Source of the DNA: a virus
DNA length: 64,000 bases
Reading direction: 5' to 3' (one strand)
Virus record (IMG/VR): IMGVR_UViG_3300042874_000443
Coordinates: 62,001 to 126,000 of that record
Position numbers and translations under genes: made by a program. Shown here piece after piece: positions 8,132 through 17,222 of this stretch (position 1 is its first letter; each line of letters starts with the position of its first letter). The notes under the pieces were generated by a model that was not told the DNA's origin, searched no databases, and saw only the letters and a list, made by a program, of their open reading frames with translations.

Positions 8132-8607
8132 CAGACGCCTCCGAAACTGGTGTTCTGTCCCATATCGCTGAGCCGGTTGGCGGCATCGCCGCCGGCAAGG
8201 TTCGACGGCGCACCCCACGACGTGTTGCGGTCGAGAGGGTCACGCGCTGCGAGCTGATCGGCGGGCGCCATCGGAGCGTCGATCTCCTTGAGCAGATCGG
8301 CGAGGCTGTCCGCTGTTTCTTCGTTCGCGCGTTTGGCGTTTCGATCTGCTTCAGCCTTATGGGCTGCGTCGAAGCCGTGGAATGTGCGGCTCGGAATCTT
8401 CAGGCGCAGTTCCTCGGCGGCTTGCTTGAAACCGAATCGCTCGAGAGCATCGACGATGCCGAGTAGGTGCGACTTCTTCACGTGCTGCGGCAACTTCTTA
8501 CCCTTGGGAGTGGCGTCCTCCCACTCCTTGACGGTCTTGGAGCTGATCTCGCCGCGGTCTGCCATGGCGTAGAACTTCCCCCGTTGCGCTTGGGACTTGA
8601 AGGGCAC
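8131..8607 (-). CDS. Protein with MPFKSQAQR domain between RNAP subunit genes
   Basis: This 158-residue protein uses a GTG start at 8607. Residues 1-45 (MPFKSQAQRGKFYAMA, then KEWEDATPKGKKLP) match a short basic domain common in phage structural and accessory proteins that begin MPxKSxAQ. Residues 48-65 contain LGIVDALERFGFKQA, a variant of the cluster's shared helix motif. The C-terminal half is acidic and Asn/Ser-rich. The TATAAT-like element ends only five bases before the GTG and no Shine-Dalgarno site is visible, so a leaderless transcript is possible. Function unknown. Confidence 0.75.
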   Translation of the reverse strand: MPFKSQAQRGKFYAMADRGEISSKTVKEWEDATPKGKKLPQHVKKSHLLGIVDALERFGFKQAAEELRLKIPSRTFHGFDAAHKAEADRNAKRANEETADSLADLLKEIDAPMAPADQLAARDPLDRNTSWGAPSNLAGGDAANRLSDMGQNTSFGGV

Positions 8608-8612
8608 GCTCT

Positions 8613-8620
8613 ATTATAGG
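8613..8620 (-). promoter_or_regulatory. Candidate late promoter CCTATAAT
   Basis: The minus strand reads CCTATAAT, built on the last codons and TAA stop of the giant polymerase gene and placed five bases before the GTG of the next gene. The same octamer recurs upstream of minus-strand genes at 36210, 40525 and 47671. No -35 element is apparent. Confidence 0.45.
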
Positions 8621-11600
8621 CGCGAGCCTTTGATTTCGATGGGATCGTTGAGCGCGATCTCGCCCCGGTGATAGGCAGCCATCGCTTCTTCCTGGGACTC
8701 GAAGTGCTTTGTTTTCTTGCTGGCGGGGGCCTGCGTCGCTCGATGGAGCCCGAGCAGGCTCTCCATCTCGGGCACGATGTTCAAGACGCCCGGACGCTTG
8801 TCCGCAAAGATCATGTGGGACAGCGTCATTTTCTTCACGTCTTCGATGCCGGCCGGCGTGACGGGCGCGTGGATCTGCATTGCGTCACCGTCGTAGTCCG
8901 CGTTGGTCCCCTTCTCCGCGAAGGGGTTGAGCTTGAGGGTCTTGCCTTCCACGATCTTCGGGTACGCACCGATGATGTTGAAGCGATGTAGCGACGGCGC
9001 CCGATTCACCATCACCGGCCGCTCCCGGGATTCGTTGACCAGCTCCTCGCGTGCGATGGGCTTGCGGTCGTCGACCATCTTCTGCGCGTCGGTTGCGGTG
9101 TACCCGCGACGCACGAGGCGTCCGATCACGAACTTACCGTACATCCCCCAGAGCATTCCTTCGGGCACGCCGATCTCATCCATCGACAACGTCGGATCTG
9201 GCGCGATCGTCGCGCGCCCGCTGACGTCCTGTTGGCGCTTCATCAAACGCGATTGGAAGAAGCCGCTGCCCGGACGTGTGCCGGTGATCGCCGCGAGGTA
9301 TCCCTTCGCCCCGCGCTTCTCGGCACCAGGGCTGACAGGGTCACCGACGCCGTAGAGCGCGCTCACCGCGTCGTAGAGATGTTGGCGTGGCGCCGGATGT
9401 TCGGCGGAGGGCAAGCTCTTCGTCGCGTCCTTGAGCTGGTTGTTGGCGAGGAACGCATCCTTATAGAGAAGGTTCGCGTCGCTGACCTGCAGGCGCCCAT
9501 CCTTGAGCGGCAAGATGGGACGGATGATCGGCGGCGTGACGGGAACCTTCGTGATGACGTAGGCGTCCGCTGGTTTGAGGTTCTTCTCCTTGAGCGCCTC
9601 GAGATACTTGATCTGCTTCACTACGCCGTCGAGCGTGGGGCCGCGGGCCTTCTTCGACTGCGTGTGCAGATCCTTCAGCTTGTCGTCGACGTTGATCTCG
9701 CCGAGCGCCGACTTGAACCACGCACCGCCCTTACCGACGTGTGTCGTGAACTCCTTCTGTGTGAGGCCAAGGAGACGGCGGACAGGTTCTTCGAACACTG
9801 GGTTGACGATCGGTTCGTGAAGGTCGACGTGTGTCCACTTCGTGCCTGACATACCGCCCGTCATGCCGGGGTCGAAGAGCCCTCCGACTTCGGGACGCAG
9901 GTCCTTTGCACGGATCAGACGGCTGGGGTCCTTGAGCGCGCCTGACGACATCGACTTCACGTCGGCGTCCGTGAGGGGGCCGAGCGAGAGACGCGAGCCC
10001 GCCTTCGACACTTTCACACCAGCGCCGGTGAGCATGCTCTGCAGCTTCTCGTAGGCGAACGGAGTTTTGGGTGCAGGCGTCGGCAACCCGAGCTGCACCG
10101 CACGCCAGAACTCGTCGTTGCGTTGGCTCTTGATGGACGCAGCTTCACGCAGCACGTTGCGCGCGTTGTGCGCGACGAGCCCATCGAATTCCATCTTGCC
10201 GATGCCCTTGGCGCCCTCATCACCACCGCGCGCGGGCTGCTGGTTGTAGTCGTACCGCTCGGCGCCGTGCGCCGCCCAGTTCGAGTCCGTCGTCTTGAAG
10301 AGCTTGAGGATGTAGCTCTTGCCGACGACGACGTTGGGGATCTTCTTGCCGGTGATCGGGTCGAGCACGGTCTCTTTGTCGGAGAGGCCGTGTTCGTCGA
10401 GCAGCTTCTTTGCGAAGGCGACGTTGTCGCGGCCCGGCGTGTATTGCGGAACGACGATAGGCTTCCCGATCTTCTCTGCGACTTTGCCCAGCGCCGTCTC
10501 GACGATCTGTGCGGGGTTGATGCGCGAGACGACACCCGCGGACGTGAACAACAGATCGATCGGACGTCCTTGCGCGTCATGCACCATCTGGTGGTCGGGG
10601 ACGATCTTCGCGATGACGCCCTTGTTGCCGAATCGGTTGGAGAGCTTGTCTCCGATCTGCAGTGCTTCTTGTGTTCGAACCGACGCAGCTGCGTGCTTCG
10701 CTGTTTTCGCGATGTCGATGACAGTGCCCGGTCGGTCGTGGTCCCACGTCGCGATGACTTCTTCGTAGGGTTTGATGAGCGCCTTGGACAGCTTGCCGAG
10801 AAGCGCGGCGTCGCCCGTCGCCTTGTTTTCTCGAACGCCCACGATGATCGGGTCGCCCGGATGAAGCGTCACACCGTGCTTGACCACGCCGTCGTCGTCG
10901 AGCTTGTCGTACTGCTCCTTCGTGTACCGACTGCCGAAGTACGATCGATGACGCTCACGTCCGAGCTGCGTGTCGCCCTCACGTGACACCGCGTGCTGGT
11001 ACATGTGCTCGCTCGTCAGCTTGTCCGCCGCGCCTTGCGAAACGACGATACCGTCGTTGGTGTTGAGGCCGCGGTACGGCATGTACGCCACGCTCAAGTT
11101 CGTGCCGAGCGCGAGCGCCCCGCCCTTGGTGAAGTTGCTCTCGGCGAGCGGCTGGTTCTTCTTGACGGTATCGCCCACCTTCACGGTCAGCGTGTTGTGC
11201 AGCGCTGTCTTGGCTGCTAGCGGGAAGTCCTGATCGTAGTGGTGGCGCGAGTTTTCGGCTCCCGTCTTTGCGTGGTGCCCGACGTGGATGTAGTCGCCGT
11301 CGATCTTCGTGATGACGCCGTCGTGACGCGCAGTCGGCACGAGCAACTGCACCATGTCCTGTTCGACGGACGAACCGGGGTTCCATGATGCGACCTGAAC
11401 CAGTGGCGCTTCGCGATGGGTGAGCGGTAGCGCCTGTCCTTGATGCTTGCTCGCCATCAGCACACGGTTGCCCTGGATGCCGTAGACGAAGGGCAACAGG
11501 TTTGACGTCGGTCCGTACTGGTCAGCAACGTGTTCGATCTGATGTGTCACCTTGTCCGCAGACACGCGCGACACCACCCCGTGCGCCATCGCATCGACCA

Positions 11601-12975
11601 TCTTGCCGGGCTTCACGACTTCGCCGGGGAAGGCGATGACCGACGCAGCCATGTCGCCCGCCTTGAGGTAGGTCGGACGTCCCGTCTTCACGTCGATGAC
11701 GGGGGCGTAGAGGTTGCCCTTGTCGTCACGGCGCGCGCCGATCGCTGCGCGTAGGTCGACACCGATCTTGAAGCTCTCAGGACTGCGCGCGGGGTCGAGG
11801 ATGCCCAGGTGCGTCGGGTGAACATCGCGAGCCTCGAGCGGGATGGCGCGGTCGGATGCGATGGCTCCTTCGCCGAGCATTGTGACGCGCGACGCTTCGT
11901 CGAGCAGTTCCATTGGATTGATCTGCATCGGGACCGCGCTGAGGGAACTGCCTGTGAGCAGTCCATGCATCGAGCGCGTGAAGGGGCCCGCAGGCAACGC
12001 CTTCTTGATGTCGCCGTGGCTGGCGTCCAGTTTCCAGCCCAGCTTGGCTTTCATCGCGCGCGCCTCGAGCGCAACACGTTCCTTGACGAAGTCGTCCACC
12101 GAGTGGAACGTCTTGAACGCGAGCGAATCTCGGTCGTCGACGTCCGCAGCTGTCTTGTGTACGTCGAGCAGCTTCTTGGACGCAGCAAGGATGGCAGCGG
12201 GCGACGCCTTCTCGTAGGGGTACCCGAGCGTGTGGTGCGTGACCGCGGGGTCCATCGAGGTGTTGTCGAAGTACTCACGCAACACACGCGACTTCTCGTC
12301 CGTCGTTGTCGCGGTTTGCTTGGCTGGATGCACCAGCGTTTCGTACAGCTTGTCGACGTGCTTGTCGGGGTTCTTCCACGCGTCTCGATTCATCGACGCG
12401 ATCTCGGGGCCCCAGTTCGTTGCGATGTCTTGGTGCGGGATACCGAGCGCACGCAAGACAGGGTGCAGTGGGATCTTCGATGTTGTGTGCGACGGTTGCA
12501 TGTAAAGGAGCCCCTTCTCGGGGTCCATCGACATGCGAAAGTTCGCGCCCTTCGCTAGGTTGAACGTTGCCTCCAGTTCTTCATTGCCGCGCCGACGGAT
12601 GTACGCACCCGGTTTGGTACGAATCTGGTTGGAGACTGAGTACTCCGTCCCATCGAGAATGAACGTGTGTCGAGGCGTGAAGTACGGCAACTGAAGAAGC
12701 GTGAAGTCTTTGGCGTGGTTGACGGTGCTGCCGCTTGCGTCCTTGACCGTCAGGTCTCCACGTACCCGCTCCGCGAGCGTCTTGCCCTCGAGCACCGCGT
12801 GTTTCTGTTCACGCGACGAGAACTCTTTGGGTTCGACACGGACGTTCGTCAGCTCGAGGGTGTGCTTGCCCGCCTTGAGCGGGAACGCTTGCTCGAGGCC
12901 TTCGACGACCTTCTTGCGGATCATCTCGCGACGCGTGGCCGCGTCTTCGAGAACGGGTCGTAGATTCGGCAGCAT
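8614..12975 (-). CDS. rpoB-rpoC: RNA polymerase beta fused to beta-prime N-terminal half
   Basis: A single 1453-residue polypeptide. Beta blocks: LDGTEYSVSNQIRTKPGAY (108-125), the rifampicin-pocket/fork region ending RDVHPTHLGILDP (near 340-395), YMPYRGLNTNDGIVVS (631-646), GDKLSNRFGNKGVIAKIVP (775-793), DLLFTSAGVVSRINPAQIVE (807-826), and the beta C-terminal block GKMEFDGLVAHNARNVLRE (about 940-965). Beta-prime then starts with GGLFDPGMTGG and reaches the metal-binding NADYDGD (1358-1364). The chain ends after FESQEEAMAAYHRGE. The usual first beta-prime zinc finger is absent between GGLFDP and the following helix. All catalytic Asp residues of the NADFDGD signature are present, so the enzyme should be active with the separate C-terminal chain. 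Alpha and omega homologues are not seen here. Confidence 0.95.
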   Translation of the reverse strand: MLPNLRPVLEDAATRREMIRKKVVEGLEQAFPLKAGKHTLELTNVRVEPKEFSSREQKHAVLEGKTLAERVRGDLTVKDASGSTVNHAKDFTLLQLPYFTPRHTFILDGTEYSVSNQIRTKPGAYIRRRGNEELEATFNLAKGANFRMSMDPEKGLLYMQPSHTTSKIPLHPVLRALGIPHQDIATNWGPEIASMNRDAWKNPDKHVDKLYETLVHPAKQTATTTDEKSRVLREYFDNTSMDPAVTHHTLGYPYEKASPAAILAASKKLLDVHKTAADVDDRDSLAFKTFHSVDDFVKERVALEARAMKAKLGWKLDASHGDIKKALPAGPFTRSMHGLLTGSSLSAVPMQINPMELLDEASRVTMLGEGAIASDRAIPLEARDVHPTHLGILDPARSPESFKIGVDLRAAIGARRDDKGNLYAPVIDVKTGRPTYLKAGDMAASVIAFPGEVVKPGKMVDAMAHGVVSRVSADKVTHQIEHVADQYGPTSNLLPFVYGIQGNRVLMASKHQGQALPLTHREAPLVQVASWNPGSSVEQDMVQLLVPTARHDGVITKIDGDYIHVGHHAKTGAENSRHHYDQDFPLAAKTALHNTLTVKVGDTVKKNQPLAESNFTKGGALALGTNLSVAYMPYRGLNTNDGIVVSQGAADKLTSEHMYQHAVSREGDTQLGRERHRSYFGSRYTKEQYDKLDDDGVVKHGVTLHPGDPIIVGVRENKATGDAALLGKLSKALIKPYEEVIATWDHDRPGTVIDIAKTAKHAAASVRTQEALQIGDKLSNRFGNKGVIAKIVPDHQMVHDAQGRPIDLLFTSAGVVSRINPAQIVETALGKVAEKIGKPIVVPQYTPGRDNVAFAKKLLDEHGLSDKETVLDPITGKKIPNVVVGKSYILKLFKTTDSNWAAHGAERYDYNQQPARGGDEGAKGIGKMEFDGLVAHNARNVLREAASIKSQRNDEFWRAVQLGLPTPAPKTPFAYEKLQSMLTGAGVKVSKAGSRLSLGPLTDADVKSMSSGALKDPSRLIRAKDLRPEVGGLFDPGMTGGMSGTKWTHVDLHEPIVNPVFEEPVRRLLGLTQKEFTTHVGKGGAWFKSALGEINVDDKLKDLHTQSKKARGPTLDGVVKQIKYLEALKEKNLKPADAYVITKVPVTPPIIRPILPLKDGRLQVSDANLLYKDAFLANNQLKDATKSLPSAEHPAPRQHLYDAVSALYGVGDPVSPGAEKRGAKGYLAAITGTRPGSGFFQSRLMKRQQDVSGRATIAPDPTLSMDEIGVPEGMLWGMYGKFVIGRLVRRGYTATDAQKMVDDRKPIAREELVNESRERPVMVNRAPSLHRFNIIGAYPKIVEGKTLKLNPFAEKGTNADYDGDAMQIHAPVTPAGIEDVKKMTLSHMIFADKRPGVLNIVPEMESLLGLHRATQAPASKKTKHFESQEEAMAAYHRGEIALNDPIEIKGSRL

Positions 12976-12992
12976 TTTGGTACAAGACTCCG

Positions 12993-13370
12993 TTAGGGCA
13001 GCCGTCGCGGTCGTTCGACAGGTTCAGCATCGCCCGCGTCTTGGTCGTTCGCCGGCGCCGGACGTGTTCGCGGCGTCAGGTAGACCAACGCCACCATGAA
13101 GTCGCCTTCCTTGGTGAACGTGCGGTCTTCGTAGCGCATTACAGCTTCGCCGCGCAGCACTTGGTTCATGACGTCTTCGTAGGCCTCGCGGTCTGCGGGA
13201 AGCGCGTAGACCTCGGAGTGCGCTTCGAAGTCCAGGTCAGGCCCGCCGCGGTTGACGCGCGGCTCGAACGCCGTCCTCCCTGGGCCGTTGCTGAACAGAC
13301 TGCCGATGTCGTTGCTGACCTTCTGCGCGCGTTCGACGACGGCCGCGAAGTCTTCTGATTCTTGGGGCAT
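12993..13370 (-). CDS. Hypothetical protein between portal and RNAP genes
   Basis: This 125-residue protein starts at ATG 13370, with AGGAT about 5 bases upstream. The N-terminal half is helical and the middle has alternating hydrophobic strands (VMRYEDRTF, FMVALVYL). The tail is Pro/Arg/Asp-rich and likely disordered. It lies just after the portal gene and 18 bases before the polymerase gene. No family is recognised. Its place suggests a head-neck or polymerase-associated virion component. Confidence 0.7.
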   Translation of the reverse strand: MPQESEDFAAVVERAQKVSNDIGSLFSNGPGRTAFEPRVNRGGPDLDFEAHSEVYALPADREAYEDVMNQVLRGEAVMRYEDRTFTKEGDFMVALVYLTPRTRPAPANDQDAGDAEPVERPRRLP

Positions 13371-13381
13371 GGTTTATCCTA

Positions 13382-15184
13382 TCAACCTACCGCCGGAGGT
13401 CCAGCGGGGGGCGCACCGCCCGTACCACCAGACGGGTCGCCGCCCTGGCGCGACATCGCGATGGCCTGCTGATTCATCTGCGTGGTCTGGTCGTGCAGAC
13501 GTTCCTTCACGACGGCGTACATCACCATGTCTTCGGTCTGCAACGCGTGCATCTGCGACTGGCGCGTGCCGGGGTCGAGGCCCATCAGCTGTTGAACAAG
13601 CTGGTCTGCCTGCGCGATGACAGCCTGCTGGTCGTACGACAACCCTTGCTGCCCCATCTGCGCTTGCGCGCGTGCGCGAGCGCCCAGATCGTTCTGGCGT
13701 TTCTGCATCTCGATCTGCAGCTCTTGCGCGACGCGCGCGTCGTCGAGCGCTTCCTGCATGCGCCACTTCCGCTCGTCGGAGGGGTCGATGTTGAACGTCT
13801 CGCCCATCGTTCGCTTGGAGATCCAGGGTCCTGTCGTTGGGTCTGCGCCGTTGAGCTGGAGGAGCAGCGCCTTCTGTTGCACGTCGTCGATGAAGCGGAA
13901 GGGCGCGAGCGTGACCACGACGGTGCCGCGTCCGAGTTGTTTGGCGGCCTTGTCCGTGACCCACTGCAGGAGGTCGTTGAGGTCACCCGTCTGATGGACG
14001 AGCTGGTTCTCGAGCACACGGAGCTGGATGCCTGAGCCCATCGCCGAGAAGCCGCCGTAGATGAACTCCTTGGGTAGCCCCATCGCCGCGATGATGTTGT
14101 CCTCGGCCGCCTGGACTTCGCCGAGCGTCATGAGCGCGCGGGCCTGACCGCCGAGGTGCGTGACCTCCGCAGGGACTGGCGACCACATGATGTGCAGCGG
14201 GTCGCGGCGCCACTTCTTGACGCTGCTCTTCATCTCGTCTGACCACTTCGCCAGCGAGATCGTCGTCATCGGGTCGGCGTTCGCCGTCGACTGCTTCGGC
14301 GAGATGATGCGCAGCGGGACGATGTAGTCGAGCGCGATCGCTTCGTTCGCCTTGCGGAGCACCGCTGCGTAGAAGAACAGCTTGATCGTCGACGCCAGCG
14401 GCGGAAAGCCCCACTGGGCCTCGATGCCCGCAGGTGCGTCCATGCGCATGTGGAAGACCTGACCCTCGGCGAACTTGAAGATCTTGTCTTCGCGGATCGC
14501 TTCCAAGAACTCCATCGGCATCGTGTCGATGAGGTGCTTGTTCCCCTTGGCGCAGCGTTCCTTAATCTCCTTGGGGATCGTGTAGTAGTACTCGCTGTGC
14601 CCGGTGATGGGGTTGTAGTCGATGTCCATCAACTTCGGGTCCCAGCGGATCACCGAGATGCGGTCCTTGCGCGTGATCTTGCGGTCGACGATGTTCTTCG
14701 CACCGACGTCGACGCGCGTCTTGCAGCCACTGCACTCGTAGTTGAAGGCCAGCTTCTTGAGTTTGAACTTGTAGGTGATCTGCTGGATGTTCGTCAGCGT
14801 CTGGCAACGCGGGCACTTCAGGAAGCGCACGAACGGCGAGTACATCGAGAAGAACGCGTTGCCGTAGACGAACTTGTCAACGGCCGCACGGATCAAGATG
14901 CGCTTGGTCTTGAGCGTCTTGTTGTGGAGGTCCTCGTAGTATTCCTTGAGCGCTTCGTTCTGCGTCTCGTAGACGATGTCCGTGACGGGGTACGTGCAGA
15001 ACTTCTGCAGCGCCGCGTAGATCTGCGAGCTGTTGAAGTAGAGGTATTCGCAGAGGCGGAAGAGGTCCTTCAGCTTCCGGGGCGCGAACGCCGTGAGGAA
15101 GTCGAAGAGCGGGCTGCCGTGCGAAGACACGTTGTGCGTCGCGAGATCAGCGACCCCGGGGTCGAACATTCCATCAGCGGCCAT
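13382..15184 (-). CDS. Portal protein with zinc ribbon
   Basis: This 600-residue protein starts at ATG 15184 with GAGG 7 bases upstream. Order and composition are typical of a portal: an N-terminal helical region, a wing with a KxxRILIRAAVDKFVYGNAF-like core, and a central block with VFHMRMDAP and RIISPKQ. LGEVQAAEDNIIAAMGLPKEF (near 355-380) resembles the portal stem/crown helix region. A Gln/Ala-rich helical tail ends in Gly/Pro. C124, C127, C151 and C154 form a likely zinc ribbon in the wing. The portal is the DNA gate of the capsid vertex and the dock for terminase. The gene heads the virion/RNA polymerase operon. Confidence 0.8.
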   Translation of the reverse strand: MAADGMFDPGVADLATHNVSSHGSPLFDFLTAFAPRKLKDLFRLCEYLYFNSSQIYAALQKFCTYPVTDIVYETQNEALKEYYEDLHNKTLKTKRILIRAAVDKFVYGNAFFSMYSPFVRFLKCPRCQTLTNIQQITYKFKLKKLAFNYECSGCKTRVDVGAKNIVDRKITRKDRISVIRWDPKLMDIDYNPITGHSEYYYTIPKEIKERCAKGNKHLIDTMPMEFLEAIREDKIFKFAEGQVFHMRMDAPAGIEAQWGFPPLASTIKLFFYAAVLRKANEAIALDYIVPLRIISPKQSTANADPMTTISLAKWSDEMKSSVKKWRRDPLHIMWSPVPAEVTHLGGQARALMTLGEVQAAEDNIIAAMGLPKEFIYGGFSAMGSGIQLRVLENQLVHQTGDLNDLLQWVTDKAAKQLGRGTVVVTLAPFRFIDDVQQKALLLQLNGADPTTGPWISKRTMGETFNIDPSDERKWRMQEALDDARVAQELQIEMQKRQNDLGARARAQAQMGQQGLSYDQQAVIAQADQLVQQLMGLDPGTRQSQMHALQTEDMVMYAVVKERLHDQTTQMNQQAIAMSRQGGDPSGGTGGAPPAGPPAVG

Positions 15185-15236
15185 GGTTTACCTCGCCAAC
15201 ATGTAACATCGTAACGTGATAGAAAGGCCAACACGT

Positions 15237-17222
15237 ATGGGCAAAGCCCTGATGGATGTCCGTGTTGGGCGTGCAGGAAACGGGACCCCCGTGTTCCTGG
15301 TTCCTGGACAGAACCCGACGTTCGGACGCGTCTTCGGCGCGGTGTGGGACACGACACGCGCGCTGTGGATGTACCCCGCGTTCTTCCCCGCGGCCGACAA
15401 GGTGCTCGCAGACCTGCAGACCGTCGCCAGCGACGTCAACGTCGTCATCTCGGACGTCGCTAAACGGCACATCGATTCGCTTGCAGACGTTCGTCGTCGT
15501 GCCGAAGCGAAGGACCTGCCTGCTGATTTTGGGTTCGTCACAGAGCCGTACCAGCATCAGATCGAAGGGCTGTGCCACGTGTTCTACAACATGCGGGCGG
15601 CACTGTTCTACGACCCCGGTCTCGGCAAGTCGAAGATCGCGATCGATCTCCTTCGGCTGCTCCGTCACACCGGCGTCAGGTCCCAAGCGCTGGTGCTCGG
15701 GCCCCGCATCACCGTGCGGAACTGGGGACGTGAGATCGATCGTCACGCAGGCCGCCAACTGTCGTGGATCACCTTGACAGGCACCCCGAAACAGAAACGG
15801 GAAGCCCTCGAGCGCGCGGCCGCGGAGGGTACCGACATGGTTTTGTCGACGTACGACACTGCGAGAAGTTTAGTGGATTTGCTCGTAGAACGGCTGCCTT
15901 ACAGCATTCTCGTCTGCGACGAGAGCCACAACGTGAAGACGTGGCAGTCCGAACGCACCAAAGCGACCTGGGAGATCGCCCAGAAGGCGGTCCGGCGCAT
16001 CCTCATGACAGGGTCACCAACCGAGGGCAATCCGCTCCATCTGTACGGTCCCTACAAGATCTTGGGCGACTGCTTCATGCCCGAGAACTACTTCAAGTTC
16101 AAGAAGACCTTCGTCATCACGCGAGGCCCCAACTCTCCGATCGTAGTCGGTTACAAGAACCTCGACGTCATCAATGCCCGTACGACGTTCTTGTCGCTAC
16201 GACGTACCAAAGAGGAGTGTCTTGACCTCCCCGAGCGCACCTTCGTAGACGTGGACTACGAGCTGTCGCCAGAGCAGGGCACGTCCTACAACCAGATCGT
16301 TACGACGATGGGCATCGACCCCGCGACGCTCAACATGCTCGTCACTGCGATGCGTACTGCCGGCGGTAACGCCCTGCCGATGCCGGCGACACTTCCTCCA
16401 GAGATGGAGATGCCGCACCGTGCAGCGGCGCTCACCAAGCTCTTGCAGATCACGTCAGGATTCCTCGTCAAGAACGAGAAGGACCTCCAGTTCTGTGACA
16501 CCGCTGAACAAGGACAGCAGTGCCGTCATTTGCAGCGATGCATCGAGAACAAGATCCTGCCGCACACGCCTCGCTGTCATGTTGACCAGACGCCATGGCC
16601 TACGTCGCTTACACGGTTCGACGAGAACCCCAAGCTCGACGCGATCATGGAGCTGCTCACGAACATTCTCGAAGTTCCGAAGCACAAGGTCATCATCTGG
16701 TGCGCGTTCCATCCTGAGATGGACTTGATCACGGAGCGCCTGACGACCGCCGAGGTCAAACACGTGCGCGTCGACGGAAACGTCCGTGACCCGATGGTAC
16801 TGGTCGATCAGTTCAATGACGACCCGGATACACGCGTCTACGTCGGACAGGTGACGACAGGTGTCGGGATTACGTTGAATGCTGCAGCGTACATGATCTA
16901 TAGCTCGTTGCCGTATTCGCTCAATTCGTACAACCAGTGTTTGGATAGAAACTATCGCATCGGACAAGGCGAGAAGGTTACGGTGTACCGCATGCTCGGT
17001 CGGTCAACCTTGGAGGCGGCCGTCGCCTACCTGCTTGACCACAAGGTGGATGTCGACTCACTGCTCACGAACAAGATCGAATGCGCGATGTGTCTAAATA
17101 GCATCCGTTGTTTGGCAGAAGGAATCGAGCCATTCGAGACGGGATGTATCTACCCCAAGCGCGTTGATCGCCCCATCGTCAAGGCGTATGCGCTCCCGAT
17201 GTTCCCTGGAGGTTCGCGATGA
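15237..17222 (+). CDS. SNF2-type superfamily 2 helicase/ATPase
   Basis: This 661-residue protein has ATG 15237 as the better start, with GAAAGG 9 bases upstream; an in-frame GTG at 15216 would add 7 residues. Motif I is DPGLGKSKIA (near 127), motif II is DESH (near 226), motif III is TGSP, and motif VI is NQCLDRNYRIGQG, the Q-x-x-x-R-x-x-R-x-GQ pattern of SNF2 enzymes. A Cys-rich insertion lies between the lobes (FCDTAEQGQQCRHLQRC) and more cysteines near the C-terminus (CAMCLNSIRC), so metal binding is possible. It likely remodels replication or recombination intermediates. It begins the plus-strand replication operon and is divergent from the portal gene. Confidence 0.9.
   Translation: MGKALMDVRVGRAGNGTPVFLVPGQNPTFGRVFGAVWDTTRALWMYPAFFPAADKVLADLQTVASDVNVVISDVAKRHIDSLADVRRRAEAKDLPADFGFVTEPYQHQIEGLCHVFYNMRAALFYDPGLGKSKIAIDLLRLLRHTGVRSQALVLGPRITVRNWGREIDRHAGRQLSWITLTGTPKQKREALERAAAEGTDMVLSTYDTARSLVDLLVERLPYSILVCDESHNVKTWQSERTKATWEIAQKAVRRILMTGSPTEGNPLHLYGPYKILGDCFMPENYFKFKKTFVITRGPNSPIVVGYKNLDVINARTTFLSLRRTKEECLDLPERTFVDVDYELSPEQGTSYNQIVTTMGIDPATLNMLVTAMRTAGGNALPMPATLPPEMEMPHRAAALTKLLQITSGFLVKNEKDLQFCDTAEQGQQCRHLQRCIENKILPHTPRCHVDQTPWPTSLTRFDENPKLDAIMELLTNILEVPKHKVIIWCAFHPEMDLITERLTTAEVKHVRVDGNVRDPMVLVDQFNDDPDTRVYVGQVTTGVGITLNAAAYMIYSSLPYSLNSYNQCLDRNYRIGQGEKVTVYRMLGRSTLEAAVAYLLDHKVDVDSLLTNKIECAMCLNSIRCLAEGIEPFETGCIYPKRVDRPIVKAYALPMFPGGSR

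Noticed and set aside
15216-15236. GTG 15216 as start of the SNF2 helicase
   Set aside because: ATG 15237 has GAAAGG at proper distance, whereas GTG 15216 has none.
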